Assembly (NCBI RefSeq): GCF_043951865.1
Contig: NZ_JBINJF010000003.1
Location: 62,001 to 126,000 of the forward strand
DNA length: 64,000 nt
Direction of reading: 5' to 3'
From: JAMQKA01 sp043951865
GTDB lineage: Bacteria; Bacteroidota; Rhodothermia; Balneolales; Balneolaceae
The notes under the pieces are model-generated. The model was given only the letters and a program-made list of their open reading frames with translations, had not been told where the DNA came from and searched no databases. Positions 1 to 8,693 of the stretch are shown one piece after another. The translations under genes were made by a program, and so were the position numbers. The stretch's first letter is position 1; each line of letters begins with the position of its first letter.

Positions 1-176
1 ACCAGGATACAAATATGAAAAGCAGGTCTACCGACGGGACCCGCGGTGAAAAGGGTTATGGATTCGGAATTCAGCTTGTAAAACACCTGGTGCAAACACT
101 TGACGGGCAACTCGAAGTCACCTCGGAGAAAGGAAAAGGATCTGAGATTAAAGTGCTGATCCCAATGAGTTTGTAG
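1..176 (+). CDS. Histidine kinase, C-terminal end (partial)
   Basis: Only the last 57 codons are present; the gene starts before the window. The frame contains a G2-type ATP-binding box (GYGFGIQLVKHLVQTLDG) followed by a G-S-E-I-K-V-L-I-P strand, which is the usual end of a HATPase_c domain in a two-component sensor kinase. The stop is TAG at 174-176. The sensor and dimerisation domains are outside the window, so the signal cannot be guessed. A response regulator does not follow it: the next genes are on the opposite strand. Confidence 0.85.
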   Translation, partial: QDTNMKSRSTDGTRGEKGYGFGIQLVKHLVQTLDGQLEVTSEKGKGSEIKVLIPMSL

Positions 177-240
177 GAAAAAGGCGCAATCATTGACCGA
201 AAAGTGGCCGGCAAGTCACCCAGAGCCACCTGCTGTATAA

Positions 241-360
241 CCCGGATTATTCACGAAATAGTGAAACTAAGAAGTTAAGCCTATGATATTATTTTATTTA
301 TCAAAAACCACCTATAGCTCAAATTTGGGTGGAGTTGCAATTTGCTGCGAATAATCCGGG
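241..360. mobile_element. Short TIR element (MITE-like), copy 1
   Basis: The ends are a perfect 12-bp inverted repeat, CCCGGATTATTC at 241-252 and GAATAATCCGGG at 349-360, and ATAA directly flanks both sides, as expected for a 4-bp target duplication. No protein is encoded in the 120 bp. The end sequence resembles IS1380-family termini (ISEcp1 begins CCTAGATT), so this may be a non-autonomous derivative; that link is inference. A related 227-bp element is at 36321-36547. Inside, CCACC/GGTGG arms (305-331) followed on the minus strand by five T could terminate the minus-strand operon that ends at 371. Confidence 0.65.
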
Positions 361-370
361 ATAAACCGGT

Positions 371-1090
371 TTAATTGCCGAGTTCATATTCAATCAGCAG
401 GTGGTCCGCCTCCCCTTTTTCAATAGAGAGCTCACCAGTTTCGATCATATCCACTTCAATGGAAGCGTCTTCGCTCCGCAGCGTCACCGATCCGTTCAGC
501 ACCGTCTCATTCAACGTCCAGGAAAAGTGCAGTGAGTCGGTCTGCCCCGGCTGTAGCTGCAGGTTCCAGGTAACAGTCGGGGTCTCTGCGTTGCGGTAGT
601 CCCAAAAAAGGTCCTCATCATGCTGAAAGTAGGCGTGCAGATTTTCCGGCGGCGGTGGTGGGGCTGCGGGGTAATCCTCTTGATCTATTCCGTCGGTGGC
701 GGTGGTGAGCTGACCGAAACGGAGTACATTCAGCGTGTCGGAGGTATCAGCAACGGAAAGATGTACCCGGTACTCCGAGCTGGTGGCCTCGAAATTGGCC
801 ACCAGGTCAGTGTCTTCCTCGATAATAAAACTATATGGATTTTCCGATGATGTCCTGTCGCCGCTCCACTCTACAAAACCGTACCCGTTGTATGGAAAAG
901 CCTCTACCCTTGCCGTGTCTCCACTTTGAAATTCAGCAGAGGTAAGCGAAAGAGAGCCCGCCTCCTCCATATTTCTGGTCACATTCAGAACGACGGTTTC
1001 GGGTTCTCCTCCGCCGGATCCCCCCACCCCGCACCCCGAGATATAGAGAAGACTGGCGAAAAGGAGAATATGCAACATATATTTTTCCAT
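371..1090 (-). CDS. Lipoprotein with divergent InlB-type repeat
   Basis: 239 residues. An N-terminal signal with a lipobox (ISGC, Cys20) predicts a lipid-anchored envelope protein. Residues about 33-100 look like the divergent InlB B-repeat / 'bacterial repeat' domain: a G-SL-SL-T start, a VEAFPYNGYGFVEWSGD core and an FxIxEDTDLVANFE end. The remainder is beta-rich and not recognised. It is the last gene of a minus-strand operon: it starts 7 bases after the stop of the large propeller protein. Met5 is an alternative start that keeps the signal peptide. Function is unknown; surface adhesion or binding is a guess from the repeat type. Confidence 0.7.
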   Translation of the reverse strand: MEKYMLHILLFASLLYISGCGVGGSGGGEPETVVLNVTRNMEEAGSLSLTSAEFQSGDTARVEAFPYNGYGFVEWSGDRTSSENPYSFIIEEDTDLVANFEATSSEYRVHLSVADTSDTLNVLRFGQLTTATDGIDQEDYPAAPPPPPENLHAYFQHDEDLFWDYRNAETPTVTWNLQLQPGQTDSLHFSWTLNETVLNGSVTLRSEDASIEVDMIETGELSIEKGEADHLLIEYELGN

Positions 1091-1097
1091 ACCGAAA

Positions 1098-4000
1098 TTA
1101 CTTGATTAAGGTCATCTTCTGAACTTTCTGGAAATCGCCGGCCCGGATACGTAAAAAATAGGTGCCGCTGGACAGGTTGGAACCGTCGAACGTGACGCGG
1201 TATTTTCCGGGATTCTGGACCTGGTTTACCAATGTTTGCACCTTGCGCCCCACCAGGTTATACACCTCCATATTTACCATACCCTTTGCTGCTACCTGGT
1301 ATTCAATGGTAGTACTGGGATTAAACGGGTTCGGGTAGTTCGGGGAGAGCTCGTTGCTCAACGGCATTTCACCGCCACCGAGGCCGGTCAGCAGCAGGCG
1401 GTCATAGGCGTTCCCGATCGTTACCGATTTACCGGGCACCAGGTCAAAATGCACTTCCTCCCCGTCATTGATTCCCACCAGCCGATACGCTTCACCTTCG
1501 GCTGAACCGGCACTAAGCTGAACCTGCACGGGATACGATGAAGCGGAAATTTCAATCTCGGTCTCATTTTGATCGACTATACGGTACCCCTGGCTGGTGC
1601 GCACATCCACTACCGGTCGGGGAGATTTCGGGGGCATCAGGTAGTACTGCTTCTCCTCCGGGGAGAGCGAGCTGCGGCTTAGCATCAGCGAACTGGTAAC
1701 ACCGTTTCGTGAAAACAGCAGGGCATCCAGCTTCTCGCGAGGTACAGGGGCGGCTTCAGCTGCCAGCCTTTTACCGGCACTGGCAGCAGTGCTGGTGTCT
1801 ACCTCCATCAAGATGATTCCCTCCTCCCGGGCGTGGATAAAGTAGCCGCCCGCCGGTGCGATAAATTGCGCATCCTGGTACCCTGTGCCACTATACGCTT
1901 TGACCGGGGTTGTACTCAACACTCCGTTGGGGTCCTGTATATCATTGACCGAAATCGTATCACCGATACCGGAAACCAGGTTCCATCCCTGCTGGAGCTG
2001 AAACTCCTGCGAGGTAGAAGCGCTTCCAAGATATTCGATAACCGCCGGTTCGGAATGCTTGACCCAGTACCCCCGGCCCTGCTCTACTTCATCGGCGATC
2101 TCGTAGACCCCGTCAAAACCGATCAGGTTTACCCCGTTCGGAATAGTCACTCCTTCAGCCGAGTTTAACGGGACCCCCGCCAGCCTCCAGTTTTCATCGA
2201 TGGGCAGATCTTCCCGGTATGCCGCAACGGGTCGCGACTGCAGGCTTTCATTCCCTTCGGCATCAACAGCGGATATTGCATAATAGCGAGAAGCAGGAGA
2301 AGATTCTTTATCAACAGCCGTAGTTTTCCCCACATTTTTAAAAAGTGTCAACTGGTTTGGCTGAGTCCCGCGGTAGACGTTATAACCGGCGATATCCACT
2401 TCCGGATTTTTTTCCCACGAAAGAGTAACAGAATCCTCGGTTACTGAAGCCAACAATCCCAAAGGGGCGCTGGGAGGTCCCGGAGAAGTAAATGTGCCCT
2501 GAAACTCTCCTACAAAAATTCCCCGTCCGTGAGTACCCAGAGCAACCGTCCCGTCTGTGTGCCGGGAGGTCACGTATTCTGTAACGGCATTTCCAACACC
2601 ACCAGGATTCTCCTGTGCCCATTCAGTAGAGCTACCATCCAGGGTTTCAGTCGAAAAAAGTCCAACGCTGGTACCAAGCAAGTAGACAGTATTGGTGCCG
2701 TACGGCATAATCGTTGCACTTCGGATGGACGGTCCCACCTCCGACTGGTTGTCCGAGAGGTTCCCCTCAACGGCGCTCCACGAACTCCCGCCGTCGGTTG
2801 TGTGATAAACGCCTGTTATTCCGTAGTTGGACATGACGACGATCGCCTCGTCCGCATCGACGGGGTTGAGTGCAATATCGTGGACATAGGCGCCGCTGGC
2901 CGCATTGTCGATTGAAATTTCGGTTATATCAAACGTTCCGCTGGCGTTGGCCGCCCTGAAAACACGCGGCGGACCGGATGAGGAGGAAGCCCCAAAATAG
3001 AGGATGTTCATCGGCCGCTGGCTGACCTCCAGGCTCGTAACCTGGTATCCGCCGCCACTCAGCATGTCCAGGTCAATATTTTCCCATCCAAGGCTGGTTC
3101 CATCCCCGGTGAAGTCGCCCGATCCAATTTCATCAATGGTGGTATTTATCCATATCCGGGGTGTCCCGCTGTTCACATCCGGGTAGTACATCACGGTCTC
3201 ATTATTGGGATCAACCGCATACGGGTGGACAAACAGCTGGTTTTGTGCGCCTTCGGGGTTAACAACAGCCGTAGCGGTATAGGTTTCGCCCTCCAGGTCG
3301 TAGCGAACAATACGACCCAGCTGAGAGGAAGTAAACATGTGGTTTTCCGTAAAATAGGCGTATGATCCGTCTCCAGTACTGGCATCCTGGGACTCCGAAT
3401 CCTGGTTCCAGCTCTCATCCACGGTAAAATAGGGCGATCCGTTGTCCTGCGTACCGCCGACGATGGAGGGATTTTCCGGGTCATCGGGCAGGGCCACCGT
3501 ATAAAACTGCGAGGTTATGTATCCCTCGTTCCGGTCTGACCAGGTGACAGCGCTGTCGGTTACATTTTCCGTCAGGCTGACGCCCCCGTCGTGCCCCGAC
3601 CACATCCGGTTGTCATCGGCGGGATCAAACGCTATGATATGCTGGTCGGGATGCTGATTTTCATACAGTGAGACGTCGTTTGAGCGGGCGTAGCCCCCGA
3701 TCCAGTATCTCGTTTTTGTGAGATCGCCCGACCCGTCGGGGCCCGTTGCGAAGCCGTCGGCTGAACGAAACAGGTTAATGCCCCCGACCAACACATAATC
3801 CGGGTCATCGGGCTTTACATGTACCACCATGTTGTATCCCCCCTGCGGATCGACGCCCCCCACCGGCTCCCCGAAATCGGGGATATTTGCGGAGCGGTCG
3901 TCTGTGGAGATCGTGTCGGTGGCCGCTTCATTCAGGGTAAACCTGTGGAAACTGATGCCCTGGTTATTGCCGCCTCCCTTGTATGAGAACACGTAAAATA

Positions 4001-5060
4001 TGGAGGGATCGGACGGGGCGAACGCGCTTACGCTCCGCAGGTGGGTGTTCGGAAATGTATCGGGGGTGATCTCGGTCCAGCTGTCGCCGTCATCCGTTGA
4101 AATATGCACGCCGGGTTCCGTTGGTGTTAAGCCCGCTCCATCCGTAGATAGTACCGCCACAATGGTGCCATCCGGGGCGATATCAAAATCTGAGTACCGG
4201 TATTCGCGGCTCTCTCCTTTCACGAGCGTATAATTGGTGCCGTCGGAAGAGCGGAAAATCCCGAACCCGTTGGAAGCAAAGAAGACGGAACCCGTGGCAG
4301 GGTTCACTTCAATTTTGCTGATATAGTCAAATGGAGAGTTCCACTGGTTGTTGTCCCCGGTTTCAGCAAACACCTGGGCCCATGTTTCTCCATTGTCGGT
4401 GGAGCGGTAGATGCCGGTCCCGAAATAGGCGGCATCCTGGCTCCGGTCGGAAGCCGAGTTCCCGATAAACTCACCAGAAGCGTAGTACCAGGTGTCGGGG
4501 TTATTGGGATCCTGGGTAAGATAGGAAACACTCATATTCTGGCTGGGATCGGTTTTCATCTCCCACGTATCGCCCCCGTCGGTCGACTTCCAGATGCCCC
4601 CGGAGACGCCTCCCGCAATAATGATATCGGAGTTTCGCTGGTCGATACCGAGCGCACGGGTCCGCCCGCCCACATCGCGTGGACCCGCGGAGTTCCAGGC
4701 GTACTTCGACCCGTGAGACGACTGGGTCGACATCTTGCTGCGTCCCGAACCACTGTTTCCCCGTTGCGGTAGCAGCCTGGCGAAGCTCAGCTCCCGGGCC
4801 CTGATGTTTACAGGAATGCTGTTGGTGGCGGGATCTCTCAGCATCCTGAAAAAATATTCCGCCCGCGCAGCCTTTTTCTCCTGCTTGTTCATGGAATCTT
4901 CAAGCACGAGGCCGGGACTACTCAGTCCTTTTGCACGTTCGGACTCGCGCTCCTGTCCTGCAGGGGAATTTGTAAGAGATTCGGCACTGTAGATCCATGC
5001 AACAACAATCGTCAGGCATGCGACCGCCATCCACGGCAGAATTTGTTTAACTAACTTCAT
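1098..5060 (-). CDS. Secreted sortilin/BNR beta-propeller protein, T9SS-sorted
   Basis: 1320 residues with an N-terminal membrane or signal segment (residues about 8-25). Residues about 120-860 contain repeated Asp-box-like units (STDGGDTWE, STDNGETWA, STDDGDSWT, TTDGGSSWS), the hallmark of VPS10/sortilin or BNR propellers. A fibronectin type III-like domain follows at about 868-955 (PLGLLASVTEDSVTLSWEKN). The C-terminus carries a Por-type sorting domain beginning PNYPNPFNPSTTIEY and ending in a lysine, so export by the type IX system and surface or extracellular location are expected. It sits between two lipoproteins with gaps of 9 and 7 bases. Related propellers are often glycosidases or adhesins; no catalytic site can be assigned here. 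Confidence 0.85.
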   Translation of the reverse strand: MKLVKQILPWMAVACLTIVVAWIYSAESLTNSPAGQERESERAKGLSSPGLVLEDSMNKQEKKAARAEYFFRMLRDPATNSIPVNIRARELSFARLLPQRGNSGSGRSKMSTQSSHGSKYAWNSAGPRDVGGRTRALGIDQRNSDIIIAGGVSGGIWKSTDGGDTWEMKTDPSQNMSVSYLTQDPNNPDTWYYASGEFIGNSASDRSQDAAYFGTGIYRSTDNGETWAQVFAETGDNNQWNSPFDYISKIEVNPATGSVFFASNGFGIFRSSDGTNYTLVKGESREYRYSDFDIAPDGTIVAVLSTDGAGLTPTEPGVHISTDDGDSWTEITPDTFPNTHLRSVSAFAPSDPSIFYVFSYKGGGNNQGISFHRFTLNEAATDTISTDDRSANIPDFGEPVGGVDPQGGYNMVVHVKPDDPDYVLVGGINLFRSADGFATGPDGSGDLTKTRYWIGGYARSNDVSLYENQHPDQHIIAFDPADDNRMWSGHDGGVSLTENVTDSAVTWSDRNEGYITSQFYTVALPDDPENPSIVGGTQDNGSPYFTVDESWNQDSESQDASTGDGSYAYFTENHMFTSSQLGRIVRYDLEGETYTATAVVNPEGAQNQLFVHPYAVDPNNETVMYYPDVNSGTPRIWINTTIDEIGSGDFTGDGTSLGWENIDLDMLSGGGYQVTSLEVSQRPMNILYFGASSSSGPPRVFRAANASGTFDITEISIDNAASGAYVHDIALNPVDADEAIVVMSNYGITGVYHTTDGGSSWSAVEGNLSDNQSEVGPSIRSATIMPYGTNTVYLLGTSVGLFSTETLDGSSTEWAQENPGGVGNAVTEYVTSRHTDGTVALGTHGRGIFVGEFQGTFTSPGPPSAPLGLLASVTEDSVTLSWEKNPEVDIAGYNVYRGTQPNQLTLFKNVGKTTAVDKESSPASRYYAISAVDAEGNESLQSRPVAAYREDLPIDENWRLAGVPLNSAEGVTIPNGVNLIGFDGVYEIADEVEQGRGYWVKHSEPAVIEYLGSASTSQEFQLQQGWNLVSGIGDTISVNDIQDPNGVLSTTPVKAYSGTGYQDAQFIAPAGGYFIHAREEGIILMEVDTSTAASAGKRLAAEAAPVPREKLDALLFSRNGVTSSLMLSRSSLSPEEKQYYLMPPKSPRPVVDVRTSQGYRIVDQNETEIEISASSYPVQVQLSAGSAEGEAYRLVGINDGEEVHFDLVPGKSVTIGNAYDRLLLTGLGGGEMPLSNELSPNYPNPFNPSTTIEYQVAAKGMVNMEVYNLVGRKVQTLVNQVQNPGKYRVTFDGSNLSSGTYFLRIRAGDFQKVQKMTLIK

Positions 5061-5069
5061 GACGTCTGT

Positions 5070-5555
5070 TTATTTCAGTTGCTCGAGAACAGTAACAAGG
5101 CTCCAGCTGGGGCTGTTGGAATTACCGGTTCCTTCAAATACCTTCTGGTGGCGAATGATACAGATTAGCTCATCCCGGTCAGCAAAGTCCCCTGGTGCAG
5201 CATCGACATTGCTGAAATAGGTGGCGGTATGTATGTTCAACTCGGTTCCTGCTGCCAGCGGGGGCGTGGCCGAACCATAGCCCAGTATCTCCCTTATTTC
5301 CGACACCCAGATATCCTGATCCTCATCTCCCGAAATCACCTCTTCTACCTTCAGGCGAACCTGGGCCGTACCGGGAGCTAAATTTTCGGGTGCTTTCAAG
5401 TCTGCTTCTCCACTGGAAATTGAGGTTCCCCCACCGGGAGAACTGTCGTTATTTTCAGAACTCTTTTCGGTAGAGCTACAGGCAGCCACCAGTAATATGG
5501 CAGCTAACGCGCCGGCAGCGCATCTCAATATTGATGGAAAAAATATTCTTGTCAT
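5070..5555 (-). CDS. Small lipoprotein of unknown function
   Basis: I chose the ATG at 5555, which puts a signal peptide and lipobox (LLVAACSS) directly at the N-terminus; an upstream start at 5618 would add 21 residues before the signal and is unlikely. The mature part starts with a Ser/Gly-rich linker and continues as a beta-rich domain of about 120 residues (AQVRLKVEEVISGDE, DELICIIRHQKVFEGTG) that I do not recognise. It is the first gene of a three-gene minus-strand operon and ends 9 bases before the propeller gene, so it is probably co-expressed with it. Confidence 0.7.
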   Translation of the reverse strand: MTRIFFPSILRCAAGALAAILLVAACSSTEKSSENNDSSPGGGTSISSGEADLKAPENLAPGTAQVRLKVEEVISGDEDQDIWVSEIREILGYGSATPPLAAGTELNIHTATYFSNVDAAPGDFADRDELICIIRHQKVFEGTGNSNSPSWSLVTVLEQLK

Positions 5556-6078
5556 GTTAAAAAAATGATCCCTGTCAGCTGAATTGGAACTTGTGAAAGG
5601 CCTTGCCACCCCGGGCATCCATCATTGAGTACGGGCTGCAATTATCGTATATCGGTAATAATCAAAACACTAAAAATGTGCACGCCCGCCCAGCAGAAGA
5701 TTTGCAGGTCACAAAGCCCACCGAGAACGTAAAACTCTTTTCACTAGGAATTAATAGATTATGTGTAACTTTTGAAAATTTTATTTTGATCTGACTTTCA
5801 AGTAACCCGTTTTTTACGGCTAAAGAGGCTTCGCCTTTCGTTGCCCTTCCGATATTCCAGCCAGGAAAATAGTCCCTGCAAGTTCTTTATTATCAGATAT
5901 TTGTATAAACTGTGTGAGATAATGATAAAACATGTGACACTTTACACCCGTAACGCCCGTATGAACAGTCAATTAGAAATGTAAAGGAACGGTCCTGATA
6001 CGAGATTCTGGAGCAAGCAGACCAGGTAACACTGCAGACTTCGGTTGAATAGCGACCGAATCCAACCAGTTAAACAAA
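5556..6078. other. Divergent intergenic region, 523 bp
   Basis: It separates the minus-strand lipoprotein operon from the plus-strand TPR-phosphatase gene and so must hold promoters for both. It is AT-rich in the middle (5730-5810). I found no convincing TTG / TAnnTTTG promoter pair with correct spacing, no RNA gene and no repeat. Confidence 0.5.
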
Positions 6079-8397
6079 ATGAATTTCATTGCCATCATAC
6101 TCTGTGTATCGCTTTTCAGCTTCAGTTCGGCAGTAGCCCAGCCAGGAACGGTAGACAGCCTGGAATCAATTCTTGATGAGGTGAGCGGCAGCGATCGCAT
6201 CCCCGTGCTGGCCCGGCTGGCTGAGGAGCTTCAGAGAGAGCAACCCGCCACTGCGATACGTTACAGCTCGCAAGCCCTGGCCCTGCTGGAACGTTATCCC
6301 GACAGAGCGCTGCAGGTGGATGTGCTGTTTAACAAGGCGTGGGCCCATTATTCACTAAACGAATATGATTCACTGCTGACGCACGCCCATAAGATCCGGC
6401 AGATCGCCCGCGCTACCGGTCGACCGGAATACCGGGTCCGGGCCTTGCTGCTTGCAGCCCGCTTTTACAGGCAGCGTGGAGAGTATGAGCAGGGTATCGC
6501 CCGTCTTGACAGCGCCCTCACGCTAAATATTGAACAGACAAATTTTTTACAGCCCCTCATCCTGAATGAACTGGGATCCATCTGCCGGCGGCAGGGTCGC
6601 AGCAAAGAGGCGCTCGAATACCACCAGCAGGCGCTCGAGGTTATGAACCAGCTAAATGATCGTGCGGGCATAGCAACGACGCTTGGGTATATCGGAATCA
6701 TGCACGATATCATGGCTCATTATGATGAAGCACTTCGAGCTCATCAACAGGCGCTTGAACTACGGGAGGAGCTAAATGATCAGCGTGGAGTGGCGGCTTC
6801 GCTGACGAATATCGGCATCATATACCAAAAACTGGCCAACTATGATGATGCCCTGGATTTTTACGAACGGGCCAAGCAGGTGTGGGATCGCATGGGGCTC
6901 AAGGCACAACAGGCCGCAACCCTGAACAATATGGGCGCAGTCTATGAACTGCAACGCCTCTATAAAAAAGCACTGGAACATTACCGGGAGGCTTTTACCA
7001 TCTGGGACGAACTGGATGACCGGTACAGCGTTTCGATTGCGCTCAGTAATATGGGGGCTATCCACATGCACCTGGGGGAATACCGGCCTGCGCTCGAATT
7101 TCAACAACGGGCGCTTCAAAACCGGCAGATGATCGGGGATCAGTATGGCAGTGCGAGTACGCTGCTGGATATTGCGGAGGTGTACCACAAACGAGGGATG
7201 CCGGACTCCGCCCTGGTCGCCGCCCGGCAAAGCCTGGCACTGGCGGAAGAGACGGGAAGCTGGTCGCTGCTCCGCGACGTACACGAAATGCTTTTCACCA
7301 TTTTTGAAGCGCAGCAGGAATATGAACAGGCCCTCTCCCACTTCCGGAGCTTCAAAACGGCGGAGGATTCGATCTTTAACTCGGAACGCCAGTCGGTGAT
7401 CGCCGAGTTGCAGGAACAGTACCGCACCCGCGAACAGCAGCAGCGTATTGAGCTACTTCAACAGACGCAGGAGGTGCAGTCCCTCTGGCTGGGTATCCTG
7501 GTCGGCGGGGTCATCCTGGTAACTTCCATACTGGGCCTACTCTACAACCGCTACAAGCTCAGGCAGCGCGCCCACGAAGCGCTGGAACAACTTCACAAAA
7601 CTGAAATCGAGAAAGCAGAACTGCGGACCAAAGCCGCCGAGGCGATCTCAAACTATTTCCAGGCTGAAAACGAGCGAAAGACCCAGGAGCTGGAAGCGGC
7701 CCGCGAACTGCAACTTTCGCTCCTTCCCTCCGAGGTTCCGCAGCCAGCCACAGCCGAGATATCAGCGTTTATGCAGACCGCCGCCGAGGTGGGCGGCGAC
7801 TACTACGACTTTTTTCCTTCCGGTGATGAAAGCCTCACGATTGTCCTGGGCGATGCAACCGGTCACGGCACCAAGGCGGGGACGCTGGTAACGGCTACCA
7901 AAAGCCTGCTGAACCTGCTGGCCCGGGAGGAGAACCTGGTTACCATCCTGCAACGCACTTCCCACGGACTCAAAAAAATGAACTTCCGCAAGCTGTATAT
8001 GGCAATGGCACTGGTTCGCCTGAAAGACCACACCATTGAACTGGCAGGGGCGGGCATTCCACCGGCTCTTCTATATCGTGCAAATACCCGAAAAGTGGAA
8101 CAGATACCGCTGAAGGGAATGCCACTGGCCGGCGTCCCGGAATATCCCTATCGACAGACAACCATTACTGTTGAGGAAGGGGATGCGCTGCTTCTGGCCA
8201 CCGACGGACTCCCCGAGCTCACCAATGAAGAAGGGCTCATGTTTGGCTACGAACGCATGCCCCGGATACTGATGAAGTGTGCTGAAGAAAGTCCCGAACA
8301 GATCATTCACCGCTACAGGGAGGAAGCGAAACGGTGGCTGAATGGGACTCCCCAGCAGGATGACTTCACGTTTATCGCACTCAAGATCAAAGGGTGA
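6079..8397 (+). CDS. TPR sensor / PP2C (SpoIIE, RsbU-type) phosphatase
   Basis: 772 residues. A signal peptide (1-20) is followed by TPR units to about residue 410 (helix pairs such as GIATTLGYIGIMHDIMAHYD), then a transmembrane segment (about 466-489), a coiled coil and a cytoplasmic SpoIIE-type PP2C domain from about 560. Metal-binding motifs are present: EVGGDYYD near 571, GDATGHG near 591, ATDGLPEL near 706 and QQDDFT close to the end. This suggests a periplasmic TPR sensor controlling a Ser/Thr phosphatase, probably acting on an STAS anti-anti-sigma protein as RsbU does. No STAS partner is adjacent; candidate partners lie at 22.5-24.3 and 53.4 kb. Confidence 0.85.
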   Translation: MNFIAIILCVSLFSFSSAVAQPGTVDSLESILDEVSGSDRIPVLARLAEELQREQPATAIRYSSQALALLERYPDRALQVDVLFNKAWAHYSLNEYDSLLTHAHKIRQIARATGRPEYRVRALLLAARFYRQRGEYEQGIARLDSALTLNIEQTNFLQPLILNELGSICRRQGRSKEALEYHQQALEVMNQLNDRAGIATTLGYIGIMHDIMAHYDEALRAHQQALELREELNDQRGVAASLTNIGIIYQKLANYDDALDFYERAKQVWDRMGLKAQQAATLNNMGAVYELQRLYKKALEHYREAFTIWDELDDRYSVSIALSNMGAIHMHLGEYRPALEFQQRALQNRQMIGDQYGSASTLLDIAEVYHKRGMPDSALVAARQSLALAEETGSWSLLRDVHEMLFTIFEAQQEYEQALSHFRSFKTAEDSIFNSERQSVIAELQEQYRTREQQQRIELLQQTQEVQSLWLGILVGGVILVTSILGLLYNRYKLRQRAHEALEQLHKTEIEKAELRTKAAEAISNYFQAENERKTQELEAARELQLSLLPSEVPQPATAEISAFMQTAAEVGGDYYDFFPSGDESLTIVLGDATGHGTKAGTLVTATKSLLNLLAREENLVTILQRTSHGLKKMNFRKLYMAMALVRLKDHTIELAGAGIPPALLYRANTRKVEQIPLKGMPLAGVPEYPYRQTTITVEEGDALLLATDGLPELTNEEGLMFGYERMPRILMKCAEESPEQIIHRYREEAKRWLNGTPQQDDFTFIALKIKG

Positions 8398-8693
8398 GTT
8401 TTTTTCGGAATCAGCGGTGGATGGCGAATGTTTTTTACAAGTTGTAAATTCGCTTTGGGCATTCATTTTTCGGCGATGGTTGTATCTTTCATGGACAACA
8501 TTGAAGTTGAAACAGCCCTTCATCCTGTTCAAACTGTATTTTATTTCACTTTCGGCTATATGTTGTACCTGGTATATTTTTTCTCAGGCACAACCCACCT
8601 ATTTTTTATTAATAAATATTAGAGTTTCTTAATAAAAAATAGTATTCTTTAAACGGGAAAACAAAACCAACAATCATATCCAATTCCACAACC

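Noticed and set aside
6772..7341. Long minus-strand frame inside the TPR-phosphatase gene
   Set aside because: It is a shadow of a well-supported plus-strand gene with clear TPR periodicity and has no recognisable domain.
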